A DNA stretch of 64,000 bases, taken from positions 1-64,000 of the forward strand of contig JBGQBN010000005.1 of NCBI GenBank assembly GCA_041494805.1. The letters are read 5' to 3'. Numbering within the stretch: the stretch's first letter is position 1; each line of letters opens with the position of its first letter. The stretch comes from JBGQBN01 sp041494805. GTDB taxonomy: Bacteria > Acidobacteriota > Terriglobia > Terriglobales > Acidobacteriaceae. Below, piece after piece: positions 51,996 through 60,469 of the stretch. Under the pieces are notes generated by a model, which was not told the origin of the DNA, searched no databases, and was given only the letters and a program-made list of their open reading frames with translations. Made by a program: the position numbers and the translations under genes.

Positions 51996-53123
51996 ATGCA
52001 ACTCCGAGGATGTGGCACAGCTCTCGTAACTCCCTTTCGTCAAGACGGCTCGATTGACGAGACCGCCTTGCGCAACCTGGTCGCCTGGCAGGTGGAGTCT
52101 GGCATCGATTTTCTTGTCCCCTGCGGGACCACCGGCGAAACTCCCACGCTTTCGCATGACGAGTGGCTGTGGGTAATCGGAATTACGGTGGAAGTCGTGG
52201 CCGGACGCGTGCCCATCGTGGCCGGCGCCACTTCGAACTCGACCCACGATGCGGTGGAGAAAGCCAAGGAAGTGGCCGCGCAACCGGGGGTGAGCGCGAT
52301 CCTGACTGCGTCGCCTTACTACAACAAACCCACGCAGGAAGGGCAATACCGCCATTTCCGCGCGATTGCCGAGGCGGTGGATAAGCCGATTATTCTCTAC
52401 AACGTTCCCGGGCGCACGGGCGCGAATATCGAACCGGCAACACTGGCGCGGCTGGCGGAAGTGCCGAACATTCTGGGTGTAAAGGAAGCTAGCGGTAACA
52501 TGACCCAGATTGCCGACGTCTGCAATGCGGTGCCGGAGCACTTCCTGGTCTTCTCCGGGGATGATGCTCTCACTTTGCCGGTCATCGCGCTGGGCGGAGT
52601 GGGAATTATCTCGGTGGCGTCCAATGAAATCCCTCACGAGATGGCAGAAATGACGCGAGCCGCGTTGAGCAATGACTGGGACACGGCGCGCCGTATCCAT
52701 CGCAAGTATTTGGCGCTGATGCAGGCCAATTTCATCGAGTCTAATCCTCTTCCGGTGAAGGCGGTACTGGCGATGATGGGCAAACTCGAAGAAAACTACC
52801 GCCTGCCACTGCTACCCATGCGCCGGGACACGCGTTCCAAGCTGCAAAGGGTAGCCACTGACGCTGGGCTGATTACCAAGCCCGCAGCACCGGCGGCAGA
52901 GCTTGTCGATTTCTTTATCTACGAAAACTGGCTGGCCGGCCCGCACAAGATCGTCTTGCACCGCTCCAGTTGCGGGCAGTGCAACCACGGCAAGGGACGC
53001 CCTGCTGGGCACGACGCCAATCACGCGCGCTGGCACGGACCGTATGCCACGTTGTCCGAAGCGCGCGAGGCTTCCCACAACATGACGGGAGTGTTGATCC
53101 GCAGCGAGTGCAAGTGCATTTGA
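51996..53123 (+). CDS. dapA: 4-hydroxy-tetrahydrodipicolinate synthase with C-terminal Cys/His extension
   Basis: The protein is 375 residues from the ATG at 51996 (QLRGCGTALVTPFRQDGSID), about 80 longer than typical DapA. The normal part has VPCGTTGETPTLSHDEWLWV, SPYYNKPTQEGQYRHFRAIA (active-site Tyr), ILYNVPGRTGANIEPATLAR and ILGVKEASGN (Schiff-base Lys). After the usual end near residue 290 comes FFIYENWLAGPHKIVLHRSS, then CGQCNHGKGRPAGH, a WHGPYAT segment and SECKCI. The extension has a CxxC, several His and a terminal CxC, so it may bind a metal. It resembles small stand-alone proteins I recall from other bacteria. Confidence 0.88.
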   Translation: MQLRGCGTALVTPFRQDGSIDETALRNLVAWQVESGIDFLVPCGTTGETPTLSHDEWLWVIGITVEVVAGRVPIVAGATSNSTHDAVEKAKEVAAQPGVSAILTASPYYNKPTQEGQYRHFRAIAEAVDKPIILYNVPGRTGANIEPATLARLAEVPNILGVKEASGNMTQIADVCNAVPEHFLVFSGDDALTLPVIALGGVGIISVASNEIPHEMAEMTRAALSNDWDTARRIHRKYLALMQANFIESNPLPVKAVLAMMGKLEENYRLPLLPMRRDTRSKLQRVATDAGLITKPAAPAAELVDFFIYENWLAGPHKIVLHRSSCGQCNHGKGRPAGHDANHARWHGPYATLSEAREASHNMTGVLIRSECKCI

Positions 53124-53198
53124 CAATTTCCAATTGCCGATTGCCAATAACCGATTTGGAAGCCATCCGGTAGCAGTTCAATCGGCAATTGGAAATTG
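53124..53198. repeat. Perfect 20-bp inverted repeat between dapA and dapD
   Basis: The arm CAATTTCCAATTGCCGATTG at 53124-53143 has its exact reverse complement at 53179-53198, with a 35-base loop. It begins at the base after the dapA stop and ends 32 bases before dapD. This AT-rich family is unlike the other two repeats in the operon. Confidence 0.85.
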
Positions 53199-53230
53199 AC
53201 AATCGCAAATTCCCGTATACTTTCCATCTG

Positions 53231-54064
53231 ATGGAATCCCTTAAAACTGCCATTGAGCGCCTTGCTTCTCAGGACGAGGTGGAGCGGAATCGTGACGCGC
53301 GTCAAATCTTCATGGACTTCCGCGACGCGCTCACTGAAGGCAAGATTCGCGCCGCTGAAAAGATCGGTGAGCAATGGGTGGTGAACGCCTGGGTAAAACA
53401 AGGCATCCTGCTGGGTTTTCGGTTGGGCGAACTCAGCGAAACCAGCTTGGACGCGAGCCTTTCTTTCGTCGATAAAGACACTTTCCCGGCTCGCCGATTT
53501 ACCGTAAGGGACCGGGTGCGAGTGGTGCCGGGCGGATCGTCAGTACGGCTGGGAGCGTACGTGGCGCCCACAGTGATATGCATGCCGCCTATGTTCATCA
53601 ACGTAGGCGCGTACGTGGATGAAGGCACGATGGTCGATTCACACTCACTGGTCGGCTCCTGCGCGCAGGTGGGCAAGCGCGTGCACTTGAGCGCGGCCGC
53701 CCAGATTGGCGGCGTGCTGGAGCCGATCAACGCTGCACCGGTAATTATTGAGGACGACGTGCTGGTCGGAGGCAACTGTGGTGTGTATGAAGGCACGCTG
53801 GTACGGGCGCGGGCGGTGCTGGGAGCCGGGACCATCCTGACCCGTTCAACCCCGCTCTATGACATTGTGCGCGGACAGGTGTACCGGGCGACAGCCGAGA
53901 AACCGCTCGAGGTACCGGAGAATGCCGTGGTCGTGCCCGGATCGCGCGCGGTGAAAAAGGGACACGCCGCGGAGTGGAATTTGTCTTTGTATACGCCGGT
54001 CATCGTGAAGTACCGGGATGAGAAGACCGATCAGGGGATTGAGTTGGAAGAGTGGTTGCGGTAG
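53231..54064 (+). CDS. dapD: 2,3,4,5-tetrahydropyridine-2,6-dicarboxylate N-succinyltransferase
   Basis: The protein has 277 residues from the ATG at 53231. A helical N-terminal domain (LKTAIERLASQDEVERNRDA) precedes the left-handed hexapeptide-repeat core: VRLGAYVAPTVICMPPMFIN, VGAYVDEGTMVDSHSLVGSC, AQVGKRVHLSAAAQIGGVLE and IEDDVLVGGNCGVYEGTLVR. The motif MPPMFINVGAYV with the Asp in DEGTMVDSH is typical of DapD. The enzyme places the cell on the succinylase route to meso-diaminopimelate. It ends the lysine operon. Confidence 0.93.
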   Translation: MESLKTAIERLASQDEVERNRDARQIFMDFRDALTEGKIRAAEKIGEQWVVNAWVKQGILLGFRLGELSETSLDASLSFVDKDTFPARRFTVRDRVRVVPGGSSVRLGAYVAPTVICMPPMFINVGAYVDEGTMVDSHSLVGSCAQVGKRVHLSAAAQIGGVLEPINAAPVIIEDDVLVGGNCGVYEGTLVRARAVLGAGTILTRSTPLYDIVRGQVYRATAEKPLEVPENAVVVPGSRAVKKGHAAEWNLSLYTPVIVKYRDEKTDQGIELEEWLR

Positions 54065-54106
54065 CTGTTCGCCGCAGACTGCAGCGGATGAGCGGCGGAT
54101 CGCTCG

Positions 54107-54757
54107 CTAGACGCTGACCATCAGTGTCCGCATCTCATTCAAACTGATTTGAATTTGCGCCAAGCTCTGCACCACAGCATCGGCCTCTTTCAGCTCTGAA
54201 GATTCGTAGGTGCTGGTTAACGCAATAACCTTCATCCCGCCGGCGTGGGCGGCGCGAATGCCCGCTGGGGCATCCTCGATTACCAGACACTCTGCCGGAT
54301 TTATTCCCAGCAGCTCTGCTCCTTTCAAGAAAGGCTCTGGATCGGGCTTGCCTTTGACCACTTCGTCCGCAGAAACGAGCACCTTCGGAATTGGCAGATT
54401 GGCAAGCCGCAGGCGGGACGTCGCCAGGTAGCGAGTGCTAGAAGTGACCACACACCAGCGCCCATCGGGAACTGACTTCACTAGTGCAGCAGCGCCGGGC
54501 ATCACGGCGACACCGTCTGTGTCGTCAGCTTCATGCTTTTCGAGTTCCTTTACTTCATCTTCAGCGTCGAGGTGGGGGGCGACCCGGGCGATGACTTCAA
54601 TGGCGCGGACGCCGTGGGCGAATGCCAGCACCTTTTCCGGATCGATCCCTTTCTCTTCCGCCCAGCACCGCCATTGTCGGGCCACCGAGCGCGTGGAGTC
54701 GACCAGGACACCGTCGAGGTCGAAGAGAATTGCGGAGCAATGGAACAGTTGACTCAA
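54107..54757 (-). CDS. HAD-superfamily sugar-phosphatase-like hydrolase
   Basis: The protein has 216 residues, minus strand. Motif I is AILFDLDGVLVDSTRSVARQ, motif II RWCVVTSSTRYLATSRLR, motif III VVKGKPDPEPFLKGAELLGI and motif IV CLVIEDAPAGIRAAHAGGM. The helical cap is short, as in YfbT/YqaB-type sugar phosphatases. The substrate is unknown. It converges with dapD. The N-terminal start (LTQ-like context) is a little unsure. Confidence 0.85.
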   Translation of the reverse strand: MSQLFHCSAILFDLDGVLVDSTRSVARQWRCWAEEKGIDPEKVLAFAHGVRAIEVIARVAPHLDAEDEVKELEKHEADDTDGVAVMPGAAALVKSVPDGRWCVVTSSTRYLATSRLRLANLPIPKVLVSADEVVKGKPDPEPFLKGAELLGINPAECLVIEDAPAGIRAAHAGGMKVIALTSTYESSELKEADAVVQSLAQIQISLNEMRTLMVSV

Positions 54758-54770
54758 TCTGGAAAGCCTT

Positions 54771-54821
54771 CAGCCGCAGAGCACAGAGAGTGCATAGGTC
54801 CTTCGCTTCGCTCAGGATGAC
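54771..54821. repeat. Dispersed-type repeat in the HAD/EcsC gene interval
   Basis: The interval contains CAGCCGCAGAGCACAGAGAG and, at 54798-54821, GTCCTTCGCTTCGCTCAGGA followed by TGAC. The latter motif, read in reverse (GTCATCCTGAGCGAAGCGAA), is a repeat I recall from many bacterial genomes, with self-complementary potential. It is not coding. Confidence 0.55.
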
Positions 54822-55510
54822 AATGGATGGAGAGTCCCGGAAACGGTCAGGGTCTTCTGCTCAGCGATCTTTTGACGCATCTGGAGGTGCCGCTGACGAA
54901 AGTGAGCCTGGGCACGCTTGCCCCAGGCGCGCACGAAGTAGTAGTTCAGGCCAGCCCCAATGATCGAACTGGCGAGCGGAATCAGGCGCCCCGACCACTT
55001 CTCCACCACTTCCCCGCTGGCCTGCGCGGCAATGCGCTGGATGACGCGCGGCACGAAGCGGTTCACCACTTCTTTTTCCAGCAACTCGCGGCTGATATCC
55101 ACACCGGCGGCGCTGGCGGCAGCGATCCAGAGTTCGGCGGACTCTTCGTCGGTGTTGTATTCGAAGCCGTAGAGCAAGCTGAGCTTCTGGATCGTCCGCA
55201 GGGTGATGCCGGCCAGAATGCTGAGGTCCGGCACGATGGTGACGATCCCGCCCAGACCCAGCCCTGCGCCTTCAGCGGCGGCCATCTTCATTCCGCCACG
55301 GATGATCAGGGCGGCCACATCGTCAAGCGACCTTATCTCGACAAAGTACGCGCCCTGGAAGCTGGTAATCGGCAAACCGTAGGCGGCACGCACTTGCAGC
55401 AGGAACCTGGCGGGATCGACCTTCACGGTTTCATAGGCATGCTGAAAGCCGCGGCGCAGGCCATCCTCGACGCGGCACCTTAACCATGATTTGCGCAGTT
55501 GCTCAACCAT
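54812..55510 (-). CDS. EcsC-family protein
   Basis: The protein has 232 residues. The EcsC features are GGMKMAAAEGAGLGLGGIVT, followed by DLSILAGITLRTIQKLSLLY and GFEYNTDEESAELWIAAASA. A second amphipathic/hydrophobic block near the C-terminus is RLIPLASSIIGAGLNYYFVR with GKRAQAHFRQRHLQMRQK. EcsC proteins are of unclear function and are sometimes linked to ABC transporters. None is adjacent here. The N-terminal 60 residues are charged. Confidence 0.75.
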   Translation of the reverse strand: MVEQLRKSWLRCRVEDGLRRGFQHAYETVKVDPARFLLQVRAAYGLPITSFQGAYFVEIRSLDDVAALIIRGGMKMAAAEGAGLGLGGIVTIVPDLSILAGITLRTIQKLSLLYGFEYNTDEESAELWIAAASAAGVDISRELLEKEVVNRFVPRVIQRIAAQASGEVVEKWSGRLIPLASSIIGAGLNYYFVRAWGKRAQAHFRQRHLQMRQKIAEQKTLTVSGTLHPLSS

Positions 55511-55642
55511 CTGACTAGAAGTTAACTCAAGCAGGGTGGAAAGGCCAGTTTCCCGCCGTCTCCGGTCCTCAGTTCTGACCCTCGGCGGTCAGCCACAGGA
55601 GCGGTCGGACCTGCCTTCCCTGTGCTACGATCAAGGTTCCTA

Positions 55643-57307
55643 ATGCCAACTGGAAAACTGCATATTGTGCCCTTGGGCGGCCTGGGCGAGTTCGGAATGA
55701 ACTGCATGGCCATGCGCTGGGGCGACGACATCATCGTCATCGATGCCGGCCTGATGTTCCCTGAAGCCGAACTGCTGGGCGTGGACATTGTTGTCCCGGA
55801 CATCTCCTATCTCATCGAAAACCGGCAGAAAGTTCGCGCCATCATTCTTACGCACGGCCACGAGGACCATATCGGCGCGCTGCCCTGGATTCTCTCCGAG
55901 CTGAACGTTCCGGTGTGGGGCACCGAGTTCACGCTGGCTTATGTAGAAGACAAACTCGAGGAGCACAACCTGCTCGACGACACCGACCTGCGCGAGATCC
56001 GGCCAGGCGAACGCTTCAAGGTGGGGCCTTTCACCATTCATCCCATCCAGGTCACCCACAGTCTTGTGGATTGCGTGGCGCTGGCGGTTCATACACCGCT
56101 CGGAGTCATCATCCACACTGGCGACTTTAAGGTAGATCCCACGCCCACCGACAACCGGCTTTTTGATCTGCACTCCTTCGCAGCATACGGTAAGGAGGGC
56201 GTGCTGGCGCTGTTTCAGGACTCGACCAACGTCGAACGCAAGGGTTACACGCCCAGCGAGCGCGCGGTGCGGCGGAAGTTCGACGAGGTCTTCACGCACA
56301 CCAAGCGGCGGCTGTTCGTCTCCTGCTTCTCATCTTCCATTCATCGCATCAAGCTGACGGTTGATCTGGCCTTTGAGCACGGTCGCAAGATTGCGTTTGT
56401 CGGGCGCTCCATGAACAGTTCGGCGGAAATTGCCGAGGACCTGGGCTACGTCGAAATTCCCGAAGGGCTGCTGATCCATCCCGGCGAGATGAAGAACTAC
56501 CCGCCGGAAAAAGTCTGCGTGATGATCAGCGGGACGCAGGGTGAGCCCATGTCGGCGCTGTCACGGGCCGCGGTGGACAACCACAAGCACGCCAAAATCG
56601 AGAAGGGCGACACGGTGGTGCTGTCGTCGCGCATCATCCCGGGGAATGAGAAGGCGATCTATCGCATGATCGACCACCTGTTCCGCCGGGAGGCGCACGT
56701 AATCTACGAAGACGGCACCTCGCCGCCGGTACACGTCAGCGGACACGGCAGCCAGGAAGAGCTGAAGTTGATTATCAATCTGGTGCAGCCGAAGTATTTC
56801 ATTCCCATCCACGGCGAATACCGCCAACTGAAGCTGCACGCGGAGATGGCGGGTGCGATGCACGGCTCTGTGGGCAACGTAATGTTGATCGAAAGTGGCG
56901 ACGTCCTCGAATTTGATGAACTGGGCGCGCGCAAGGCGGGCCGGGTAAACGTGGGGCGGGTTTGCATTGATTCCGGTTCGCGCACCGACGTGGTCGAGGA
57001 CTTGATCATCAAAGACCGCCGCCACCTGAGCGAAGATGGCATCGTGCTGCCGATTATCGCCATCAACAAGCTCTCGGGCCGCGTGGAAACTTCTCCCGAA
57101 ATCGTCACTCGCGGGTTCGCGCCCGGTGAAGACGGCTTCATGGATGGCGCGCGGCAGACCGTGATGCAGACGCTGGAGCAGTCCAGCGACGAGGAAAAGG
57201 CCGACTACGGCGTGATCAAAGAAAAAATCCGGGCGGATTTGAAACGATACGTTTCGAAGCAAACCCAGAAGCGGCCGCTGATCATGCCGGTGATACTGGA
57301 GATTTAG
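55643..57307 (+). CDS. rnj: Ribonuclease J
   Basis: The protein has 554 residues from the ATG at 55643 (PTGKLHIVPLGGLGEFGMNC). The metallo-beta-lactamase core has IILTHGHEDHIGALPWILSE (HxHxDH), QVTHSLVDCVALAVHTPLG and IHTGDFKVDPTPTDNRLFD (Asp). The beta-CASP part includes RLFVSCFSSSIHRIKLTVDL, VMISGTQGEPMSALSRAAVD and IIPGNEKAIYRMIDHLFRR. The C-terminal domain is present (GVIKEKIRADLKRYVSKQTQ). The enzyme handles RNA turnover and maturation with 5'-3' exo- and endonuclease activity. Confidence 0.95.
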   Translation: MPTGKLHIVPLGGLGEFGMNCMAMRWGDDIIVIDAGLMFPEAELLGVDIVVPDISYLIENRQKVRAIILTHGHEDHIGALPWILSELNVPVWGTEFTLAYVEDKLEEHNLLDDTDLREIRPGERFKVGPFTIHPIQVTHSLVDCVALAVHTPLGVIIHTGDFKVDPTPTDNRLFDLHSFAAYGKEGVLALFQDSTNVERKGYTPSERAVRRKFDEVFTHTKRRLFVSCFSSSIHRIKLTVDLAFEHGRKIAFVGRSMNSSAEIAEDLGYVEIPEGLLIHPGEMKNYPPEKVCVMISGTQGEPMSALSRAAVDNHKHAKIEKGDTVVLSSRIIPGNEKAIYRMIDHLFRREAHVIYEDGTSPPVHVSGHGSQEELKLIINLVQPKYFIPIHGEYRQLKLHAEMAGAMHGSVGNVMLIESGDVLEFDELGARKAGRVNVGRVCIDSGSRTDVVEDLIIKDRRHLSEDGIVLPIIAINKLSGRVETSPEIVTRGFAPGEDGFMDGARQTVMQTLEQSSDEEKADYGVIKEKIRADLKRYVSKQTQKRPLIMPVILEI

Positions 57308-57448
57308 CCAGCGAGACGCGGAGACACCAGAAGAAAAGAACTTTGACCAAGCTTCTTCAGGTGCGACGCCTGCATCTATAGAACTAGAAGTCCAACCGGA
57401 GAACCTTTCATCGTTACCCTTGACGACATCCGCAGAGCGCAGACTCGT

Positions 57449-58369
57449 TTGCGTGGCGTTGCAGTGCGCACGCATCTGGTGCCTTGGCATCCTCAGGAAG
57501 GCAGCCGTGAGCTTTACCTCAAACCTGAGAATCAGCAGCCCATCGGCGCTTTCAAGCTGCGGGGCGCCTACAACAAAATCGCATCACTCACGCCAGAAGA
57601 GCGCACCCGCGGAGTCATTTCTTACTCCAGCGGCAATCACGCCCAGGGAGTCGCCTACGCGGCGCGAGCACTGCACACCAAGGCAGTCATCGTGATGCCG
57701 AATAATGCGCCCGCCATCAAGCGTGAGGCAACCGCATCCCTGGGTGCGGAGATCATACTGGTGGGGCCCGCTAGTTCCGAACGCCAGGCCAAAGCAGAAG
57801 AACTGGCTTCACAGCACGGATACGTGATTGTGCCTCCCTATAACGACGAGAAGATCATCGCCGGCCAAGGGACGATGGGTCTCGAAATCCTCGAGGACCT
57901 GCCGGATGTCGAAACCGTGCTGGTGCCAGTAGGCGGCGGAGGCATGATCAGCGGCGTGGCAGCGGCCATCAAACTGAGCAAATCAGCGGCAAAGGTGATC
58001 GGTGTAGAGCCCGAACTGGCGGCCGATGCACAAGCCAGCCTGCGCTCAGGAAAAATCGTCCAGCTCCCAGCCGAGCAGGTGTCGCGCACCACGGCCGACG
58101 GGCTGCGCACGCAAAGCATTGGTCCGATAAACTTCGAGCATATTCGCCGCTTCGTGGACGACATCGTGACCGTCACTGAAAGTGAAATCCAGGAAGCCAT
58201 GCGGCAGCTGGCAGCGAATCCCAAGACCGTGGCTGAGCCCAGCGGCGCTGTGGCAGTAGCCGGGTTTCTGTTTCGCCGCGACCAGTTGCCTAAGACCAAA
58301 GTAAATGTTGCAATCATCAGTGGCGGCAATATCGATCCGCAGATGCTGGCGGAGATCCGTGGCGCGTGA
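57449..58369 (+). CDS. Threonine/serine dehydratase (PLP-dependent, IlvA/serine-racemase type)
   Basis: The protein has 306 residues from the TTG at 57449. The PLP Lys is in PIGAFKLRGAYNKIASLTPE. Other motifs are VISYSSGNHAQGVAYAARAL (phosphate-loop), VLVPVGGGGMISGVAAAIKL and NPKTVAEPSGAVAVAGFLF. No ACT domain is attached. The normal N-terminal strand (VTLDDIRRAQTRLRG) is encoded in frame upstream of 57449, but the only possible start there is an ATC at 57410 with GGAG eight bases ahead. So either the start codon is ATC, or the sequence lost an ATG. It may act on threonine or serine. Confidence 0.85.
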   Translation: MRGVAVRTHLVPWHPQEGSRELYLKPENQQPIGAFKLRGAYNKIASLTPEERTRGVISYSSGNHAQGVAYAARALHTKAVIVMPNNAPAIKREATASLGAEIILVGPASSERQAKAEELASQHGYVIVPPYNDEKIIAGQGTMGLEILEDLPDVETVLVPVGGGGMISGVAAAIKLSKSAAKVIGVEPELAADAQASLRSGKIVQLPAEQVSRTTADGLRTQSIGPINFEHIRRFVDDIVTVTESEIQEAMRQLAANPKTVAEPSGAVAVAGFLFRRDQLPKTKVNVAIISGGNIDPQMLAEIRGA

Positions 58370-58388
58370 GACGTTGCAAGCAACGTCT
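58369..58388. repeat. Hairpin AGACGTTGC-AA-GCAACGTCT after the dehydratase gene
   Basis: A 9-bp perfect stem with a 2-base loop starts at the last base of the stop codon. The context GAGACGTTGC...GCAACGTCTCTAC is seen as a repeated intergenic element in other genomes as far as I recall. It could also act as a weak terminator, though no T-run follows. Confidence 0.6.
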
Positions 58389-58430
58389 CTACAGGAACCT
58401 GTTTCGTAACTGCATGTAACCTGGAAGTTC

Positions 58431-59357
58431 ATGAAGCTGAGATCGACAATGCTCGCCGCCATATTGTTCTCCGGTTTGCTAGCCGTCGCAGCGGAGTACC
58501 AGCGCGGAGCCCTGATACGGGTAGCATCGATCTATCTCTCGCCGGACCCGAGTTCAGCCAAGCTGGGTGACGTCGAGCGCGGACGGGAAGTCATCGTCCT
58601 GGAAACCAGCCGGGGATGGCTGCACGTCGAAGCGAATGTGACCGAGGAACGAACGGTTTCGGGGTGGATCATCGACAAGGGGGTAGTACGGGCGTCCAGC
58701 CCGGATGGCGCCAAGATCCTGTACGGTGAAGCCGTGGACTCCGAGGACCAAGCCAGTCAAAGACGCGGGCGCCGCGGAGCTGCTCAAGACGCGATGCGCC
58801 TTTATTACCGGACCGCGGAATATTTCCCCAGCTCGCCGCTCGCCGGAGAGGCACTGTACCGCGCGGCGGACATTCGCTGGCAGATTGAGAAAGCGGACGC
58901 GTCGTCCAGGCCTTCGGCTAAGGAGCAGGATGCCTATCTGCGCGAAGGAATAGATGAACACTGGATGAAAGAAGTCATCAAGAAGTTTCCTGGCACCAAG
59001 TGGGCCGATCTGGCGGCGTTTCACCTTCTGGACAACAAGCTGTGTGGCGACTGGCAAGGCGCCTCCAAGTGCCCAGCAAAAGAGGCGGACATCTACGAGA
59101 AGTACGGCAACGAACATCCTCAATCCCCATCGGCGGCGGAGGCCCTGTACGACGCGGCCTGGCGCTGGTCGGCGCTGATCGAGATCTACAAAACAGAAGA
59201 ACAGCCCAAGAAATCCGAAGAATGCAAGGCCAAGGCCATGGCATTGGCGCAGAAGGTAGCCACCCAGTATCCGCAAAGCGACTGGGGGGCACGGGCCCAA
59301 CGGCTCCTTTATCTGGTGCAGCAGGGCGTACCGACCTACGGTAATGCCACGGAGTAA
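58431..59357 (+). CDS. Secreted protein with SH3-like domain and TPR-like repeats
   Basis: The protein has 308 residues with a signal peptide (MLAAILFSGLLAVAAEYQRG). Residues 25-90 are SH3-like: LIRVASIYLSPDPSSAKLGD and VIVLETSRGWLHVEANVTEE, with WIIDKGVV. The rest is helical with repeat-like pieces: AMRLYYRTAEYFPSSPLAGE, KEVIKKFPGTKWADLAAFHL and KVATQYPQSDWGARAQRLLY. These match tetratricopeptide-like patterns of periplasmic/outer-membrane assembly proteins. The function is unknown. It lies upstream of uppP. Confidence 0.7.
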   Translation: MKLRSTMLAAILFSGLLAVAAEYQRGALIRVASIYLSPDPSSAKLGDVERGREVIVLETSRGWLHVEANVTEERTVSGWIIDKGVVRASSPDGAKILYGEAVDSEDQASQRRGRRGAAQDAMRLYYRTAEYFPSSPLAGEALYRAADIRWQIEKADASSRPSAKEQDAYLREGIDEHWMKEVIKKFPGTKWADLAAFHLLDNKLCGDWQGASKCPAKEADIYEKYGNEHPQSPSAAEALYDAAWRWSALIEIYKTEEQPKKSEECKAKAMALAQKVATQYPQSDWGARAQRLLYLVQQGVPTYGNATE

Positions 59358-59442
59358 AACCGGCTGAGCTGCGAACCAAAAGTGCAAGCCGTTCCCTCAG
59401 CGATTTCTGCCATACTTCCCACACGCACCCTCTGGAGGCAGC

Positions 59443-60336
59443 TTGAACGACTACCTGTTGTCGGTAGTGTTGGGAATTATTGAGGGACTCACGGAGTTTC
59501 TGCCGGTCAGTTCGACCGCGCATTTGCGGATCGCCGAAGCGCTGTTCCATGTAAGCCTCACCGATGGCTATTGGAAGATGTACACCATCGTCATCCAGTT
59601 CGGCGCCATCCTGTGTTTGCCGGTGTACTTCCGCAGCCGGATCGCAAAATTTATTTCTACATTCCCCGGCGGTGAGAATGATGATCAAACCCTGCTGACG
59701 CACCCCTTGGGATTGACTCTGGTAGCCTTTGTCACCACCGCCATCCCGGCGTTTTTGCTGACGAAAATCATCGGCAAGCACCTGGAGAGCCTGAACATCA
59801 TGGGCGGCTCGCTGCTGGTAGGCGGCATTGTGATGTGGATTGTAGATGCTGTGAATGCTCCTGCGGAAGCTGTCGGCCCTGGCACGCCCAAAGGCCGCAT
59901 TCACACCTGGAAGATGGAAGCCATGAGTCTGGTCCAGGCCATCTGGATTGGCACATGCCAGATTCTCTCTGCTGTCTTTCCAGGAACGTCTCGTTCCATG
60001 TCCACCATCGCTGCCGGGCAACTGGCGGGTATGTCGCGGGCTTCAGCGCTCGAGTTCTCGTTTTTTCTATCTATACCGACCATGACAGCGGCTACGCTGT
60101 ACGATCTGTACAAATCGCTCCGAGGGAAAGGCGAGAATCCCCTTGGGGTTTCGCAGATCGACCCACATGGATGGGTAATCCTGGCGATTGGGTTCGTAGT
60201 CTCTTTTCTAGTCGCCTATGCTTCGGTCGCGTGGTTTATGGCGTGGGTGCGAAAGCACGGGTTTGCCCTGTTCGCGGTTTACCGGATTGTGGTGGGGATT
60301 CTGGTGCTGGTGTTCGCAGCAAGGCTGACTGGATGA
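59443..60336 (+). CDS. uppP: Undecaprenyl-diphosphatase
   Basis: The protein has 297 residues from a TTG with GGAGG eight bases upstream. It has about eight transmembrane helices. The two active-site motifs are LGIIEGLTEFLPVSSTAHLR and SAVFPGTSRSMSTIAAGQLA (PGxSRS). The enzyme recycles undecaprenyl diphosphate for peptidoglycan and polysaccharide synthesis and confers bacitracin tolerance. This complements the lipid-linked assembly pathway at the window start. Its length is typical. Confidence 0.95.
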   Translation: MNDYLLSVVLGIIEGLTEFLPVSSTAHLRIAEALFHVSLTDGYWKMYTIVIQFGAILCLPVYFRSRIAKFISTFPGGENDDQTLLTHPLGLTLVAFVTTAIPAFLLTKIIGKHLESLNIMGGSLLVGGIVMWIVDAVNAPAEAVGPGTPKGRIHTWKMEAMSLVQAIWIGTCQILSAVFPGTSRSMSTIAAGQLAGMSRASALEFSFFLSIPTMTAATLYDLYKSLRGKGENPLGVSQIDPHGWVILAIGFVVSFLVAYASVAWFMAWVRKHGFALFAVYRIVVGILVLVFAARLTG

Positions 60337-60469
60337 GGAGGAAGAACCGGCCCGGGAAACTAACTCGATACTGCCCCTCAATTCCTCCGTTGTAGCCCCA
60401 GCTACTTCTTGGCATAATCATCTGGCTCTGGCGCGCTGGCGCCGCAGGGGGAGTGTTGTTTCCTGTCTC

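Noticed and set aside
55640..56299. 219-codon open frame antisense to ribonuclease J
   Set aside because: The plus-strand gene has all RNase J motifs; the antisense frame is a shadow.
58369..58388. Hairpin after the dehydratase gene as a rho-independent terminator
   Set aside because: No run of T follows on either side; it fits a repeat element better.
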